Assembly: GCA_020354645.1 (NCBI GenBank)
Contig: CP070652.1
Span: 4,811,870 to 4,851,514 of the forward strand
Origin: Deltaproteobacteria bacterium
Lineage (GTDB): Bacteria; Desulfobacterota; Desulfobacteria; Desulfobacterales; G020354645
Length of the DNA stretch: 39,645 nucleotides
Direction of reading: 5' to 3'
The notes under the pieces were generated by a model. The model worked only from the letters and a program-made list of their open reading frames with translations. It was not told the origin of the DNA and made no database searches. A program made the translations under genes and the position numbers. Below are positions 25,622 through 34,444 of this stretch, one piece after another (the stretch's first letter is position 1; each line of letters begins with the position of its first letter).

Positions 25622-26020
25622 ATGAACAGAAGGATCCGGGTCTTAATGGCCAAGCTGGGGCTTGATATTCATTGGCGCGGAGTATATCTGGTGTCCGAGT
25701 TCTTAAAAGAGGCTGGCATGGAAGTGGTTTATCTCGGAAACAGCTTCCCCGAACAAATTGTCGAAGCGGCTATTGAAGAAGATGCGGATGTGGTCGGCCT
25801 GAGCACGCTGAGCGGCAACCATATGACCTTGGGACCCAAAGTAGTAAAGTTGCTCAAAGAAAAAGGTATGGGCCACGTGAAGGTGTTCATGGGTGGCGTG
25901 ATGCCGCCCAAAGACGCTGTCAAACTGGAGGCAGAACACGGCATCCACAAAGTGTATTTGCCGGACACTTCCATGGAAACCATCATTGAGGGAATCAAAA
26001 GCAGCATGAGGGACAGCTAG
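25622..26020 (+). CDS. B12-binding small subunit of the acyl-CoA mutase
   Basis: 132 residues, only the cobalamin-binding Rossmann domain. The DxHxxG motif is present as DIHWRG with H17 as the lower cobalt ligand (base-off/His-on mode). It is followed by the S-x-L element (GLSTLSGNH) and GGVMPP, which hold the nucleotide tail. Length and content match the small subunits of isobutyryl- and hydroxyisobutyryl-CoA mutases. With the 23620 protein it should form the heterotetrameric enzyme. AGGAGG precedes the ATG. The MeaB gene begins four bases after its stop. Confidence 0.92.
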   Translation: MNRRIRVLMAKLGLDIHWRGVYLVSEFLKEAGMEVVYLGNSFPEQIVEAAIEEDADVVGLSTLSGNHMTLGPKVVKLLKEKGMGHVKVFMGGVMPPKDAVKLEAEHGIHKVYLPDTSMETIIEGIKSSMRDS

Positions 26021-26024
26021 GGTC

Positions 26025-27038
26025 ATGTCCCAGAAGAATAGACGAAAAATCATGGTAGACATTGACACACTCATCGAAAAATCCCTGCAAGGTGAAAAAT
26101 TAGCTACGGCGCGTCTCATTTCGATGGTCGAACGCGGGGATCAACAAACCCCCTATATATTGGAAAAGATGTATCCCCATTCGGGCAATGCTTACTACAT
26201 CGGCATGACAGGACCCCCGGGCGCCGGCAAAAGCACCATTGTGAACAAATTGGTCAAACTGTTTTGCAAAAGCAGCTACAGGGTTGGTGTTATTGCGGTT
26301 GATCCAAGCAGCCCCTTTAGCGGCGGGGCACTGCTGGGGGACCGGATCCGCATGAATGCCAAATCGCAAACGTATGACTATTTCTTTCGCAGCATGAGTG
26401 CCGGCCGGGCCATGGGCGGATTGTCACGGACCACCAAAGAAGCCTCCCGAATTTTAGATGCCAGCGGCAGACAGATCGTTATCATCGAGACCGTAGGCGT
26501 CGGACAGTCTGAACTCGACGTCGCCAAGGCGACCGACACGGTCTTGGTAATCCTGACCCCGGAGTCGGGGGACCACATACAAATTATGAAGGCCGGACTG
26601 CTCGAAATTGCCGATATTTTTGTCGTCAATAAGTCGGACCGTCCGGGTGCGGAAAATATAGCGCACTCGGTACGGGGAATGCTTGATCGTCGGCATGCCA
26701 GGCTGCAATGGCGGCCACATGTGTTTATGACGTCAACTTTAATGAATAAGGGAATTAACGAACTTCATGAAGGAATCTGGACCCATCACCGATATCTTCA
26801 GCAGAACGGTAATCTGGAAAAACGCAGAAAGTTCCAAATAAAAGAAGAGTTGCAGCAGCGGATTGAAACGGAGCTTTCCGATATTTTATGGCAGCATATT
26901 ATTGACGACGAAAAGATCGAACAACTCGTTGCGGAAGTCTGGCTGCACAAAATTTCACCGCTAAATGCAGCCCGGAAAATTGTTGCTGAGTGGTTGGGAA
27001 AAGGCAAAATTATCCAAAAAACGTTCTCGACGAAGTGA
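26025..27038 (+). CDS. meaB: MeaB/ArgK-type GTPase chaperone of the B12 mutase
   Basis: 337 residues of the G3E P-loop GTPase family. Walker A GPPGAGKST lies at 63-71, followed by VIAVDPSSPFSGGALLGDR (a hallmark of MeaB), the switch ETVGVGQSE, and NKSD for guanine recognition (NKSDRPGAEN). The C-terminal part is the dimerisation arm. MeaB proteins load intact adenosylcobalamin into the mutase and guard against its inactivation. The gene starts four bases after the small-subunit gene, so the pair is one transcript. An in-frame ATG at 26052 is an alternative start; neither has a strong ribosome binding site. Confidence 0.92.
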   Translation: MSQKNRRKIMVDIDTLIEKSLQGEKLATARLISMVERGDQQTPYILEKMYPHSGNAYYIGMTGPPGAGKSTIVNKLVKLFCKSSYRVGVIAVDPSSPFSGGALLGDRIRMNAKSQTYDYFFRSMSAGRAMGGLSRTTKEASRILDASGRQIVIIETVGVGQSELDVAKATDTVLVILTPESGDHIQIMKAGLLEIADIFVVNKSDRPGAENIAHSVRGMLDRRHARLQWRPHVFMTSTLMNKGINELHEGIWTHHRYLQQNGNLEKRRKFQIKEELQQRIETELSDILWQHIIDDEKIEQLVAEVWLHKISPLNAARKIVAEWLGKGKIIQKTFSTK

Positions 27039-27318
27039 AATTGAATGGGGGTTACAGCCCTGTGAGACAACCCCTTGCTATATACTTATCCCTGCCGTAA
27101 TAGACACATCGCCATGGTCCCGGCCATCCGGGCAACAAAAATATCATTCTGGCCCACTGGCTTTTCCCTCTCAAATCCACAAAATTCAGCGCACCTGTCA
27201 TGATATTTTGTATTGTCATTGATATGATTATGTTATATGTAGCCTGCTTTTGTAATTCGGCAATTTTTAGTGCTCTGCTCCCTCAATTATTTTGTAGACA
27301 AGAGCTTTCACAGAATCC

Positions 27319-28512
27319 ATGAATACTTTTAAAGTACCGGCCGACGAAATTCGCCGGCGACAGTTAGAAATTCAAAAGCAATTACAAACCAACGGTATTG
27401 ACGGGCTTGTGATTGTACAACGTGTGGATCTATTCTATTTCTCCGGCACCGCTCAAAACGGTTTTTTATACATGCCGGCAGACGGTCCCCCGCTTTTATT
27501 CATCAAGCAATATTTTCCGAGAGCCCGAAATGAATCGCCCTTGGAACATATACGCGAGATAAAATCTATCAAAGAAATTCCAGGGCGCATAACTGATTTT
27601 TACGGTAAATTGCCGGATGTACTCGGTTTTGAATTGGACGTTGTGCCCGTGAACGACTTTAATTTTTACCAGCGCCTTTTCACTGTAAAAAAAATTGCTG
27701 ACGGTTCTCCGTACATCCTGAATGTCCGTAAAATCAAATCAGACTGGGAGATTATGCAGATCGAAAAGACCGCTGAAATGACGTACAAAACCTTTGATTA
27801 CATGAAAAACTCTATCCGTCCGGGCCTTACTGAAATGGAGTTTGCCGGCATGTTTGAAACCTTTGCCAGAAAATTGGGTCACGCCGCCAAACTGAGGGCG
27901 CGGGATTATCAAACCGAAGCCTATCCCTGGCATGTTTTAAGCGGTGAAAACGGCGGCAAGGTGGGGGTCCTGGAATCTCCGGCCAGTGGGGCAGGCACTT
28001 CGGCTGCTTTTCCATGCGGTGGCGGGCACAAACGACTTGTTCCCCATGAACCGATTATGGTTGATTTAGCCTCTGTCCTCAACGGATATCATCTGGATGA
28101 GACCCGCATGTTTGCCATCGGCGCTCTGCCGGACAAGGCCTTAAAAGCTTCCCGGGCCGTCATCGATATCCATAATTCGGTTCTAGAACAGGTAAAGCCC
28201 GGTATTACGGCAGGTGAACTATTTGATCATGCCCATAAAAGGGCTGAAGTACTTGGCTATCGAGAACCATACCTGGGGCCACCGGGCTATAAGGTAAATT
28301 TTATCGGTCATGGAATTGGGCTTGAACTCATAGAACCACCCATCATCGCCGAAGGGAAAAAAGACTTTTTAGAACCCGGAATGACTTTTGCGCTGGAGCC
28401 TAAAATGAATTTCAAAGATGAATTTGCCGCGGGTATCGAAAGTGTTTTTTTGGTCACTGAAAAAGGGGCGCGGTTGCTCAGCAAGGTGGCCGTGGAGATT
28501 TTTATCTGTTAA
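27319..28512 (+). CDS. M24 metallopeptidase family protein (Xaa-Pro peptidase-like)
   Basis: 397 residues: an N-terminal creatinase-like domain (about 10-130) and a pita-bread catalytic domain. All five dinuclear-metal ligands are in place: D249 (MVDLASV), D260 (HLDETRMF), H331 (IGHGIGLELIEPP), E360 (FALEPKM) and E374 (GIESVF). The family includes Xaa-Pro dipeptidases and also non-peptidase C-N hydrolases such as creatinase, so the substrate is open. It follows meaB on the same strand after 280 bases. Nothing recognisable lies in that gap, which may hold its own promoter. No clear ribosome binding site precedes the ATG. Confidence 0.88.
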   Translation: MNTFKVPADEIRRRQLEIQKQLQTNGIDGLVIVQRVDLFYFSGTAQNGFLYMPADGPPLLFIKQYFPRARNESPLEHIREIKSIKEIPGRITDFYGKLPDVLGFELDVVPVNDFNFYQRLFTVKKIADGSPYILNVRKIKSDWEIMQIEKTAEMTYKTFDYMKNSIRPGLTEMEFAGMFETFARKLGHAAKLRARDYQTEAYPWHVLSGENGGKVGVLESPASGAGTSAAFPCGGGHKRLVPHEPIMVDLASVLNGYHLDETRMFAIGALPDKALKASRAVIDIHNSVLEQVKPGITAGELFDHAHKRAEVLGYREPYLGPPGYKVNFIGHGIGLELIEPPIIAEGKKDFLEPGMTFALEPKMNFKDEFAAGIESVFLVTEKGARLLSKVAVEIFIC

Positions 28513-28698
28513 TTTTTCGAAATCATATTACACCGAACTACAATTGCTTTAACGGGCCAACATATCGACGGGCGCTTTTAATTTTAGAGCAGAAGTGTTA
28601 TGGATTCAGCATCTTTGGCAAAAAATAATTTACAGTAATTACCCGGATAACCTTTCGATATAATTTTTCAATTATGCCGCCTTGAGCAAGGGGTAAGG

Positions 28699-29853
28699 AT
28701 GGAAGCATTCAGTATTGAACAGGGACCGATTCGGCCACCCAACGAAGCTCGCAGCCTTTTGTTGCGCTTCAGTCGGAATTGTCCCTGGAATCAATGCCTT
28801 TTTTGCCCGGTCTACAAAAAAAGTAAATTTTCTTTACGGACAGTCGAGGAAATCAAAGCGGATATCCTTGCAGCCAAAGGTATTGTAGATGACATCAAGG
28901 CGTTGTCCTGGAAACTCGATTGTGCCGGCGAGATTAACGACCAGGTGATCAGCTATGTTTTCAATCAAACCGGCACCGATGATAACTACCGCAGTATCGC
29001 CGCCTGGCTTTATTATCAAACCGACGCCTGTTTTTTACAGGATGCCGACAATCTGATCATGAAGACCAAGGATCTGGTAGAAGTCCTTGATTTTCTCAGA
29101 AAGACCTTTCCCAATATTTCACGGGTTACCACATATTCCAGGTCCCGGACGGTTGTGCGCAAATCGGTAGAATCCCTGAAGCAGATAAAGAAAGCCGGTC
29201 TTGACCGGGTGCATATCGGTTTGGAGACAGGCTATGATCCCCTGCTAAAATTGATGAAAAAAGGGGTCACCGGTGCCCAACACATTGAGGCCGGTCGCAG
29301 AGTAATAGAGGCCGGTATGGAACTGTCCGAATATGTGATGCCGGGTCTGGGCGGGCAGGAAATGTGGCGGGAGCACACGATTGAAACCGCAAAGGTACTT
29401 AATCAGATCAACCCGCATTTTATCAGGCTCCGCAGCCTTCGCGTCCCGCGCCGGGTGCCGCTTTACCAAAAGCTGCGGGACGGCACCTTCACCATGCAAA
29501 CCGATGACATGCTGGCGGAAGAGACGAAACTCTTTATTGAAACCTTAGAAAATATCACCAGCACGGTAACAAGCGATCACATCATGAATCTGCTGGAGGA
29601 AGTCACCGGAAAGCTGCCCCAAGACAAAGAAAAGATGCTAAATAAAATCACACAATATCAGGAACTTTCTGATTCCGATCGGCTGGTATACCGGGTGGGT
29701 CGCCGCGGCGGAACATATCGTTCAACCGATGATCTAGGGCGTGATCCCGCGATCTATCAAAAAATCAAAAACCTCATCTCTGACATCCAAGAAAAAAATG
29801 GAGCAGATGGTGTGGAACAATTTATAACCGAAATGGTCGACCGCTATATTTAG
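28699..29853 (+). CDS. Radical SAM protein
   Basis: 384 residues. The cluster-binding cysteines are C28, C33 and C36 (NCPWNQCLFCPV), spaced CX4CX2C rather than the classic CX3CX2C, a spacing seen in some Elp3/COG1032-like radical SAM proteins. Barrel features follow (HIGLETGYDPLLKLMKKG; EYVMPGLGG; RLRSLRVP). There is no extra ferredoxin site, B12 domain or SPASM segment. The reaction is unknown. A purine-rich AGGGGTAAGG precedes the ATG. It sits between the M24 protein and the ketoacyl synthase on the same strand, so it may modify a substrate or partner of the same pathway. Confidence 0.85.
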   Translation: MEAFSIEQGPIRPPNEARSLLLRFSRNCPWNQCLFCPVYKKSKFSLRTVEEIKADILAAKGIVDDIKALSWKLDCAGEINDQVISYVFNQTGTDDNYRSIAAWLYYQTDACFLQDADNLIMKTKDLVEVLDFLRKTFPNISRVTTYSRSRTVVRKSVESLKQIKKAGLDRVHIGLETGYDPLLKLMKKGVTGAQHIEAGRRVIEAGMELSEYVMPGLGGQEMWREHTIETAKVLNQINPHFIRLRSLRVPRRVPLYQKLRDGTFTMQTDDMLAEETKLFIETLENITSTVTSDHIMNLLEEVTGKLPQDKEKMLNKITQYQELSDSDRLVYRVGRRGGTYRSTDDLGRDPAIYQKIKNLISDIQEKNGADGVEQFITEMVDRYI

Positions 29854-29951
29854 GGCACTCTCAACCTCGTTGACGATATCGCTTTTAGGTATTTGAGAAC
29901 ACGGAGCAGATCTAAAAATAACCTGATGTTTGATGCGGAGGCAAATTGCAG

Positions 29952-30941
29952 ATGGAATCCATTAGAATACTTGGAACAGGTTCTTATGTACCGCCGAAAA
30001 TCTTGACGAATTTTGACTTAGAAAAAATGGGCCTTGATACCTCCGACGAGTGGATATCCCAGCGAACCGGCGTGCGTGAAAGAAGGATTGCAGATCCGGA
30101 TATCACCACCTCTGACCTGGGGTATGAGGCTTCCGTAAAAGCGCTGGAAATGGCCGGGATGACAGCTCAAGAGTTGGATCTTATTATTCTTGCCACCATC
30201 ACGCCGGATACCTGTTGTCCGTCAGCCGCCAATTGGTTGCAGGCCAAGCTGAATGCTCCTCAGGCCACCACCTTCGATGTGACGGCGGCTTGTTCCGGCT
30301 TTATTTTCGGCCTCAATGTTGCCGAACAGTATCTTAAAAATAAAACTTACAAGCATGTCTTGGTGGTAGCCTCGGAAGTTATGACCCGAACCCTTAACTG
30401 GAAGGATCGCAGTACCTGCATTTTATGGGGGGACGGTGCCGGAGCCGCGGTTTTAACGCTGGGAAACAAGGGATCCGAAATTTTATCTACTCATATCCAT
30501 ACGGATGGCGCTAACGGCCAAGATCTTTTACTGCCCGGCGGCGGTTCAAAAACCACTCCGATTTCCCATGAAAGTGTAGATGAAGGATTACACTACCTCA
30601 ACATGATTGAGGCCAACCTCAGTTTCCGCGTCGCCGTTAAATACTTCATGGAATCAATACAGGAGGCGGTCGATTACAACGGCGTCACATTAGCAGACAT
30701 TAAATGGTTTATCCCGCATCAGGCAAATATCAGGATGTTTCAATTCATATCCAAATCTATGAAGATCCCCTTCGAGAAATTTTATATGACGGTTCACAAA
30801 TATGGCAACATCTCATCAGCTTCGTGTGCGATCACATTGGATGAGGCTGTGCGAGACGGCAGCATCCAAACCGACGACCTGATCTGTCTGCCGGTATTCG
30901 GCGGCGGACTGACCTGGGGCAGTGCTCTGATTAAATGGTAA
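29952..30941 (+). CDS. 3-oxoacyl-ACP synthase III (KASIII) family enzyme
   Basis: 329 residues from ATG at 29952 (GGAGG ten bases upstream; a TTG at 29946 is the alternative). The KASIII catalytic triad is complete: C114 (TAACSGFIFG), H256 (IPHQANIRMF) and N286 (KYGNISSAS). The N-terminal RTGVRERRI is also typical. The enzyme condenses an acyl-CoA with malonyl-ACP, or is a relative with another acceptor. It is 98 bases after the radical SAM gene and closes the plus-strand cluster. It may be the housekeeping FabH or a specialised enzyme using the acyl-CoA made by the mutase; the sequence alone cannot separate these. Confidence 0.88.
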   Translation: MESIRILGTGSYVPPKILTNFDLEKMGLDTSDEWISQRTGVRERRIADPDITTSDLGYEASVKALEMAGMTAQELDLIILATITPDTCCPSAANWLQAKLNAPQATTFDVTAACSGFIFGLNVAEQYLKNKTYKHVLVVASEVMTRTLNWKDRSTCILWGDGAGAAVLTLGNKGSEILSTHIHTDGANGQDLLLPGGGSKTTPISHESVDEGLHYLNMIEANLSFRVAVKYFMESIQEAVDYNGVTLADIKWFIPHQANIRMFQFISKSMKIPFEKFYMTVHKYGNISSASCAITLDEAVRDGSIQTDDLICLPVFGGGLTWGSALIKW

Positions 30942-31129
30942 ACATTACTGACACAACCGGTGTCTGGCGGCTGGAATCACCCCACCTTCTTGCCCGGTTC
31001 GACATAGCCAAAAAAAAGTATTCGTTTAAAAAAACTGCTGCTCACGCTGGCTGAAACCCTTTTGAATCTGATAACCATTGACAAAACTGATCGCGGCAGG
31101 TATCGTATGGACTCAGGAGGTTTCAGATA

Positions 31130-31711
31130 ATGCCGGTTTCCCCGCCAGGATTTGGGCCGCTTAAACCGCGCTTCGATCGCCGCCGGTTTTTGCAGTACGG
31201 GATGATTACCACAGTCGCAAGTCTTTTTCCCGCACCAATACTCGCAGCGGTCGAAAGAGTTTTGACCCCGGAGAGACATCTTTCCTTTTATAACACTCAC
31301 ACCAGCGAAAGCCTTGAAATTTGTTACTACCGCCAGGGGTATTATTGTACCACGGCCCTGGCGCGTATTAATTACATCCTGCGGGATCATCGAACCGATG
31401 AAATCAAAACCATCGACATCCGGCTGCTTGATCTCTTGTTTGACATCTCCGCAACGCTCCAAACACGCTCGCCCTATCATGTAATATCCGGATACCGGTC
31501 CCGTGCTTCAAATAAGATGCTGCGACGAAAAAGCAAAAAAGTCGCTGCCAGCAGTTTCCACATGCGTGGAATGGCTATCGATATTCGCCTGCCGGGTTGT
31601 CTCACAAGCCGGTTGCGTGAAATAGCCTCCGATCAGCAAAAGGGGGGGGTTGGCTATTATCCGCGTTCAGACTTCGTTCACGTGGATACCGGTCGCGTCA
31701 GATACTGGTAG
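31130..31711 (+). CDS. Tat-exported DUF882/peptidase M15-like murein endopeptidase (MepK/YcbK type)
   Basis: 193 residues. The N-terminus has a twin-arginine signal (FDRRRFLQYG, then the hydrophobic TTVASLFPAPILA), so export is by Tat. Zinc ligands of the M15/DUF882 fold are H144 and D151 (SFHMRGMAID) and H184 (DFVHVDTG), and ISGYRS precedes them. The E. coli homologue MepK cleaves 3-3 cross-links made by L,D-transpeptidases. The next gene, facing it tail to tail 48 bases away, is an L,D-transpeptidase, so the pair makes and cuts the same bond. AGGAGGT lies just before the ATG. Confidence 0.87.
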   Translation: MPVSPPGFGPLKPRFDRRRFLQYGMITTVASLFPAPILAAVERVLTPERHLSFYNTHTSESLEICYYRQGYYCTTALARINYILRDHRTDEIKTIDIRLLDLLFDISATLQTRSPYHVISGYRSRASNKMLRRKSKKVAASSFHMRGMAIDIRLPGCLTSRLREIASDQQKGGVGYYPRSDFVHVDTGRVRYW

Positions 31712-31759
31712 AAGCTACTCACTATTTTCGAAAACCCTGTCAACCAAAATACATTCACT

Positions 31760-33436
31760 TTACACTTTTGGCGGTCTTTCCCTAAGCGCAACATCCAGGG
31801 GTTTATCCCGTTCATAGACATCCTCGCGAAAATGTAATAAACCATCCTGACCCACCCAGGCAGTCCAATACAGCAAGTGCACCGGAATCGGATTCTGCAA
31901 TCGTATAACCTGTCTTTCGGTAGTCTTTAGGGTCTCCAGAATATCTTGGCGGCTTAACTGTGGATCATCTCTTATAAGGTAGACTGCCAAATCGGTTGAT
32001 TTTTCCACCCGGATACAGCCGGAGCTGAAAACGCGGGACGGTTTGCGAAATAACCCCCGGTAGGGTGTGTCGTGAAGATACACAGCAAATTTATTGGGTA
32101 GCATGAATTTAATACGACCCAGATCGTTGCGAGGTCCGGGTTCCCTGCGAAACTTGAAGGAGAAATTATTTTCATCGACTTTCGACCAATCAATACTCAA
32201 GGGATCCAGTTCCGGTGCGCCTTCTTCCCAGCTTTCAAAGACTTTGATATTCCTGCGGATCAAGTATCTTGGATTCCGCTTAACTTTGGGAAGAATGTCT
32301 TCAACCGCAATTTTTGTCGGAATGTTCCAATAGGGATTTAGCACCAGATGGGTCATATTTTTGCTGAAAACCGGTGTTTTGCGGTAGTCCTTGCCCACAA
32401 CAACCCGCGACTCCATGACCGTCTGACGGTCCTCCACCACGTTTAGCTTGAAATCGGCAATGTTGACCATTATATACCGCTGACCGAGTTCATGGGGAAT
32501 CCAGCGCCAGCGCTCGAGGTTCAACTCGATTTGACGCACCCGTTCTTCTACCGGGACATTTAGCGCCGCCAGTGTTCTGGCATCAATGATTCCGTCGGGA
32601 TTTAATCCATGGCGCGCTTTGAATTTACGGATTGCTATTTCCAAAACTTCGTCGAACATATACACATAGCCGGGCTTGGTGGGGTCAAGATCACCGGATA
32701 ACTCAAGCCGCTTGCGCAACAGATAAAAGCGAGCACCGTGATCATCCTTACGCCAACTTGTTTTGGTGGGCAGAACCGGCCACCCTCCCTCTTTTGCTAT
32801 ATATCTGTATCGTTGAAGTTTGTCTCTCAGTGCCTGATATCCGGCCTGGGGCGGGCGAAGTACTTCCAAAACCGCGCTTACACTATTTGTGTTAAGTGCC
32901 GACTCAAGAGCAGCTGCTAAATCAATTTTAGGATTGACCACCATCCATTCAGTATGAATGGTTTCAGGATTCACACGCCCGGCCAGCAAATGCGAAGCCA
33001 ATAACAGAAAAGCATCCGTCAGGAGCAAATCAAGATCAACCAACAACTCTATATCCAGCGGTTGGTTATTCGATTGCTTTTGCCTGACTTTTGTTATTAA
33101 CGCTTTAAGGCGCATCAAATGATAATCGCTCGGTATCAATCCCTCACGATCTGAGCCCTGTATCATCGTCAGCAGATCATCTGCCTGGCTGGAAACACCG
33201 TCCTTCCCGCACCAGGCAGGATTAAATTCCCGCTTCCCGTAGAAAATAGGTATAACGGAAACGCCACAAACCAGTTCACGCTGACAGATAAAATGATTCT
33301 TGAGCCTTAGCGCCTGTATTCGTGCGCGCATCCGATCGCTGAACTCATCGGAGGTCGTTTGGATGGCCCAACCTTCTGCAATTAAGATGCTCAGACTGAA
33401 AAAGACGATCAATACCAATAAAAAATATTTTAACAT
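31760..33436 (-). CDS. L,D-transpeptidase of the YcbB/LdtD type
   Basis: 558 residues with a signal peptide (YFLLVLIVFFSLSILIAEGWA). A scaffold region follows (about 30-255), then a peptidoglycan-binding domain (about 255-295, VLEIAIRKFKARHGLNPDG) and the YkuD catalytic domain (about 320-510). The catalytic cysteine is C474 in SSGCIRVEKS, with H455 (YLHDTPYR) before it. The enzyme forms 3-3 (mDAP-mDAP) cross-links in the periplasm and is carbapenem-sensitive in the family. Length and domain order match YcbB. It converges with the MepK-like gene, echoing the ycbB-ycbK neighbourhood of E. coli in a different arrangement. Confidence 0.92.
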   Translation of the reverse strand: MLKYFLLVLIVFFSLSILIAEGWAIQTTSDEFSDRMRARIQALRLKNHFICQRELVCGVSVIPIFYGKREFNPAWCGKDGVSSQADDLLTMIQGSDREGLIPSDYHLMRLKALITKVRQKQSNNQPLDIELLVDLDLLLTDAFLLLASHLLAGRVNPETIHTEWMVVNPKIDLAAALESALNTNSVSAVLEVLRPPQAGYQALRDKLQRYRYIAKEGGWPVLPTKTSWRKDDHGARFYLLRKRLELSGDLDPTKPGYVYMFDEVLEIAIRKFKARHGLNPDGIIDARTLAALNVPVEERVRQIELNLERWRWIPHELGQRYIMVNIADFKLNVVEDRQTVMESRVVVGKDYRKTPVFSKNMTHLVLNPYWNIPTKIAVEDILPKVKRNPRYLIRRNIKVFESWEEGAPELDPLSIDWSKVDENNFSFKFRREPGPRNDLGRIKFMLPNKFAVYLHDTPYRGLFRKPSRVFSSGCIRVEKSTDLAVYLIRDDPQLSRQDILETLKTTERQVIRLQNPIPVHLLYWTAWVGQDGLLHFREDVYERDKPLDVALRERPPKV

Positions 33437-33569
33437 CGGAGTATCCGCATTTCTTTTGTTTCATTCACTTTTTAATACAAAACTGCATGAAACTTTAAAA
33501 TTCTATTACCAAGGAGATCAAAGGAACTATATTTTCTACGAACCCTGATAATTAATAAACAAATAAACA

Positions 33570-33598
33570 AATAGCCGGGGACAATTTTCCCCGCTATT
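33570..33598. terminator. Strong hairpin upstream of the L,D-transpeptidase gene
   Basis: AATAG pairs with CTATT, and CGGGGA with TCCCCG, around a six-base loop with one bulged C. It is not followed by a T-run on either side, so a terminator is only one reading. Its core GGGGACAATTTTCCCC resembles the inner hairpin GGGGATAATTGCCCC of the nearby MITE-like element, so it may be a relic of a related element. Confidence 0.4.
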
Positions 33599-33682
33599 CG
33601 CAAAAATAAATACAAAATTAGAAATATGCAACCGAGCAGAATCAATGCGGGAGTCTTTACAAAATTAGAATGCTCGTTATCT

Positions 33683-33865
33683 TGAGGGGTCGGGGTGTTT
33701 TTTTGATCCTGTGCCTCTAGTCTTTGTTTTTATAAGCAATTTGGCAGCAGGGGATAATTGCCCCCTCCGCATTCCACCTTCGGTGGCTGCGGTCTCCACC
33801 ACTGCCAAATTGCAGAAAAACAAAAAACTTACGACAATAAATCAAAAAAACACCCCGATCCCTCA
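33683..33865. mobile_element. MITE-like element with terminal inverted repeats and 7-bp target duplication
   Basis: A 183-base element without a gene. The 25-base terminal repeats (33683-33707 and 33841-33865, starting TGAGGGGTCGGGGTG and ending CACCCCGATCCCTCA) match at 24 positions. Immediately outside are direct copies of GTTATCT (33676-33682 and 33866-33872), as left by transposition. Inside, GCAATTTGGCAG (33736-33747) pairs with CTGCCAAATTGC (33802-33813), and the centre forms two more hairpins (GGGG/CCCC; CCGCA..CCACC-TTCG-GTGG..TGCGG). The rest of 33437-33931 holds only the hairpin at 33570. Confidence 0.75.
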
Positions 33866-33931
33866 GTTATCTTATGCCTTACCAAAAAATTGGTAATTTG
33901 AATGGTTTCCACTGACATAGGAGGTATCGCG

Positions 33932-34381
33932 ATGGAATTGAAAAAAATTCTTTGGCCTACGGATTTTTCCGGTAGTGCAGAAAAGGCCCTGCCCTATGTA
34001 AGATCTCTGACTGAAAAATATAACACAGAAATTCATGTTCTGTATGTCATCGAGGATATTGCCCATCATAAGCCCTGGTACGGTGATTTTGAACAGGCCC
34101 ACGTTGATAAAATTATCCGATGGGAAGAAAAAACAGCCAATGAGCGATTGGATCAAATTTGTAAGAATTATTTGGAGGGATGCCCGTTATATATTAAGCA
34201 CGTTGCGGTGGGGGATCCGGCTCAAGAAATCTTGAAGTTAATCGATAAAGAAAAAGTTGACACCGTAATACTCTCCACCAAGGGAGAGAAGGGGAACTTC
34301 CGTTTTGGAAGTGTTGCCGAAAAAGTCGTAAAGAATTCGCCAGTGCCGGTGATAACGATTCCCGCAGAGGAAGCGGTATAA
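33932..34381 (+). CDS. Universal stress protein, single domain
   Basis: 149 residues from ATG at 33932, chosen because AGGAGG lies about seven bases upstream; the frame extends ten codons further without a signal. It is a typical one-domain Usp: KKILWPTDFSGSAEKALPYV at the start, VDTVILSTKGEKGNFRFGSVAEKVVKNSPVPVITI at the end. The phosphate-binding end region (G, then FRFGSVAEKV) suggests an ATP-binding member. It begins about 60 bases after the MITE-like element, whose insertion may have changed its promoter. It is distinct from the tandem Usp gene of the tmc operon. Confidence 0.9.
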   Translation: MELKKILWPTDFSGSAEKALPYVRSLTEKYNTEIHVLYVIEDIAHHKPWYGDFEQAHVDKIIRWEEKTANERLDQICKNYLEGCPLYIKHVAVGDPAQEILKLIDKEKVDTVILSTKGEKGNFRFGSVAEKVVKNSPVPVITIPAEEAV

Positions 34382-34444
34382 AATAAACTAGCTCTTCTCC
34401 AATTTAATTGGTCAAACTGATTCAATAGACCAATAAATACATAA

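Noticed and set aside
27039..27318. Possible riboswitch (cobalamin) before the M24 gene or in the mutase cluster gaps
   Set aside because: No B12-box-like conserved core was recognised in 27039-27318, 23146-23619 or 25330-25621.
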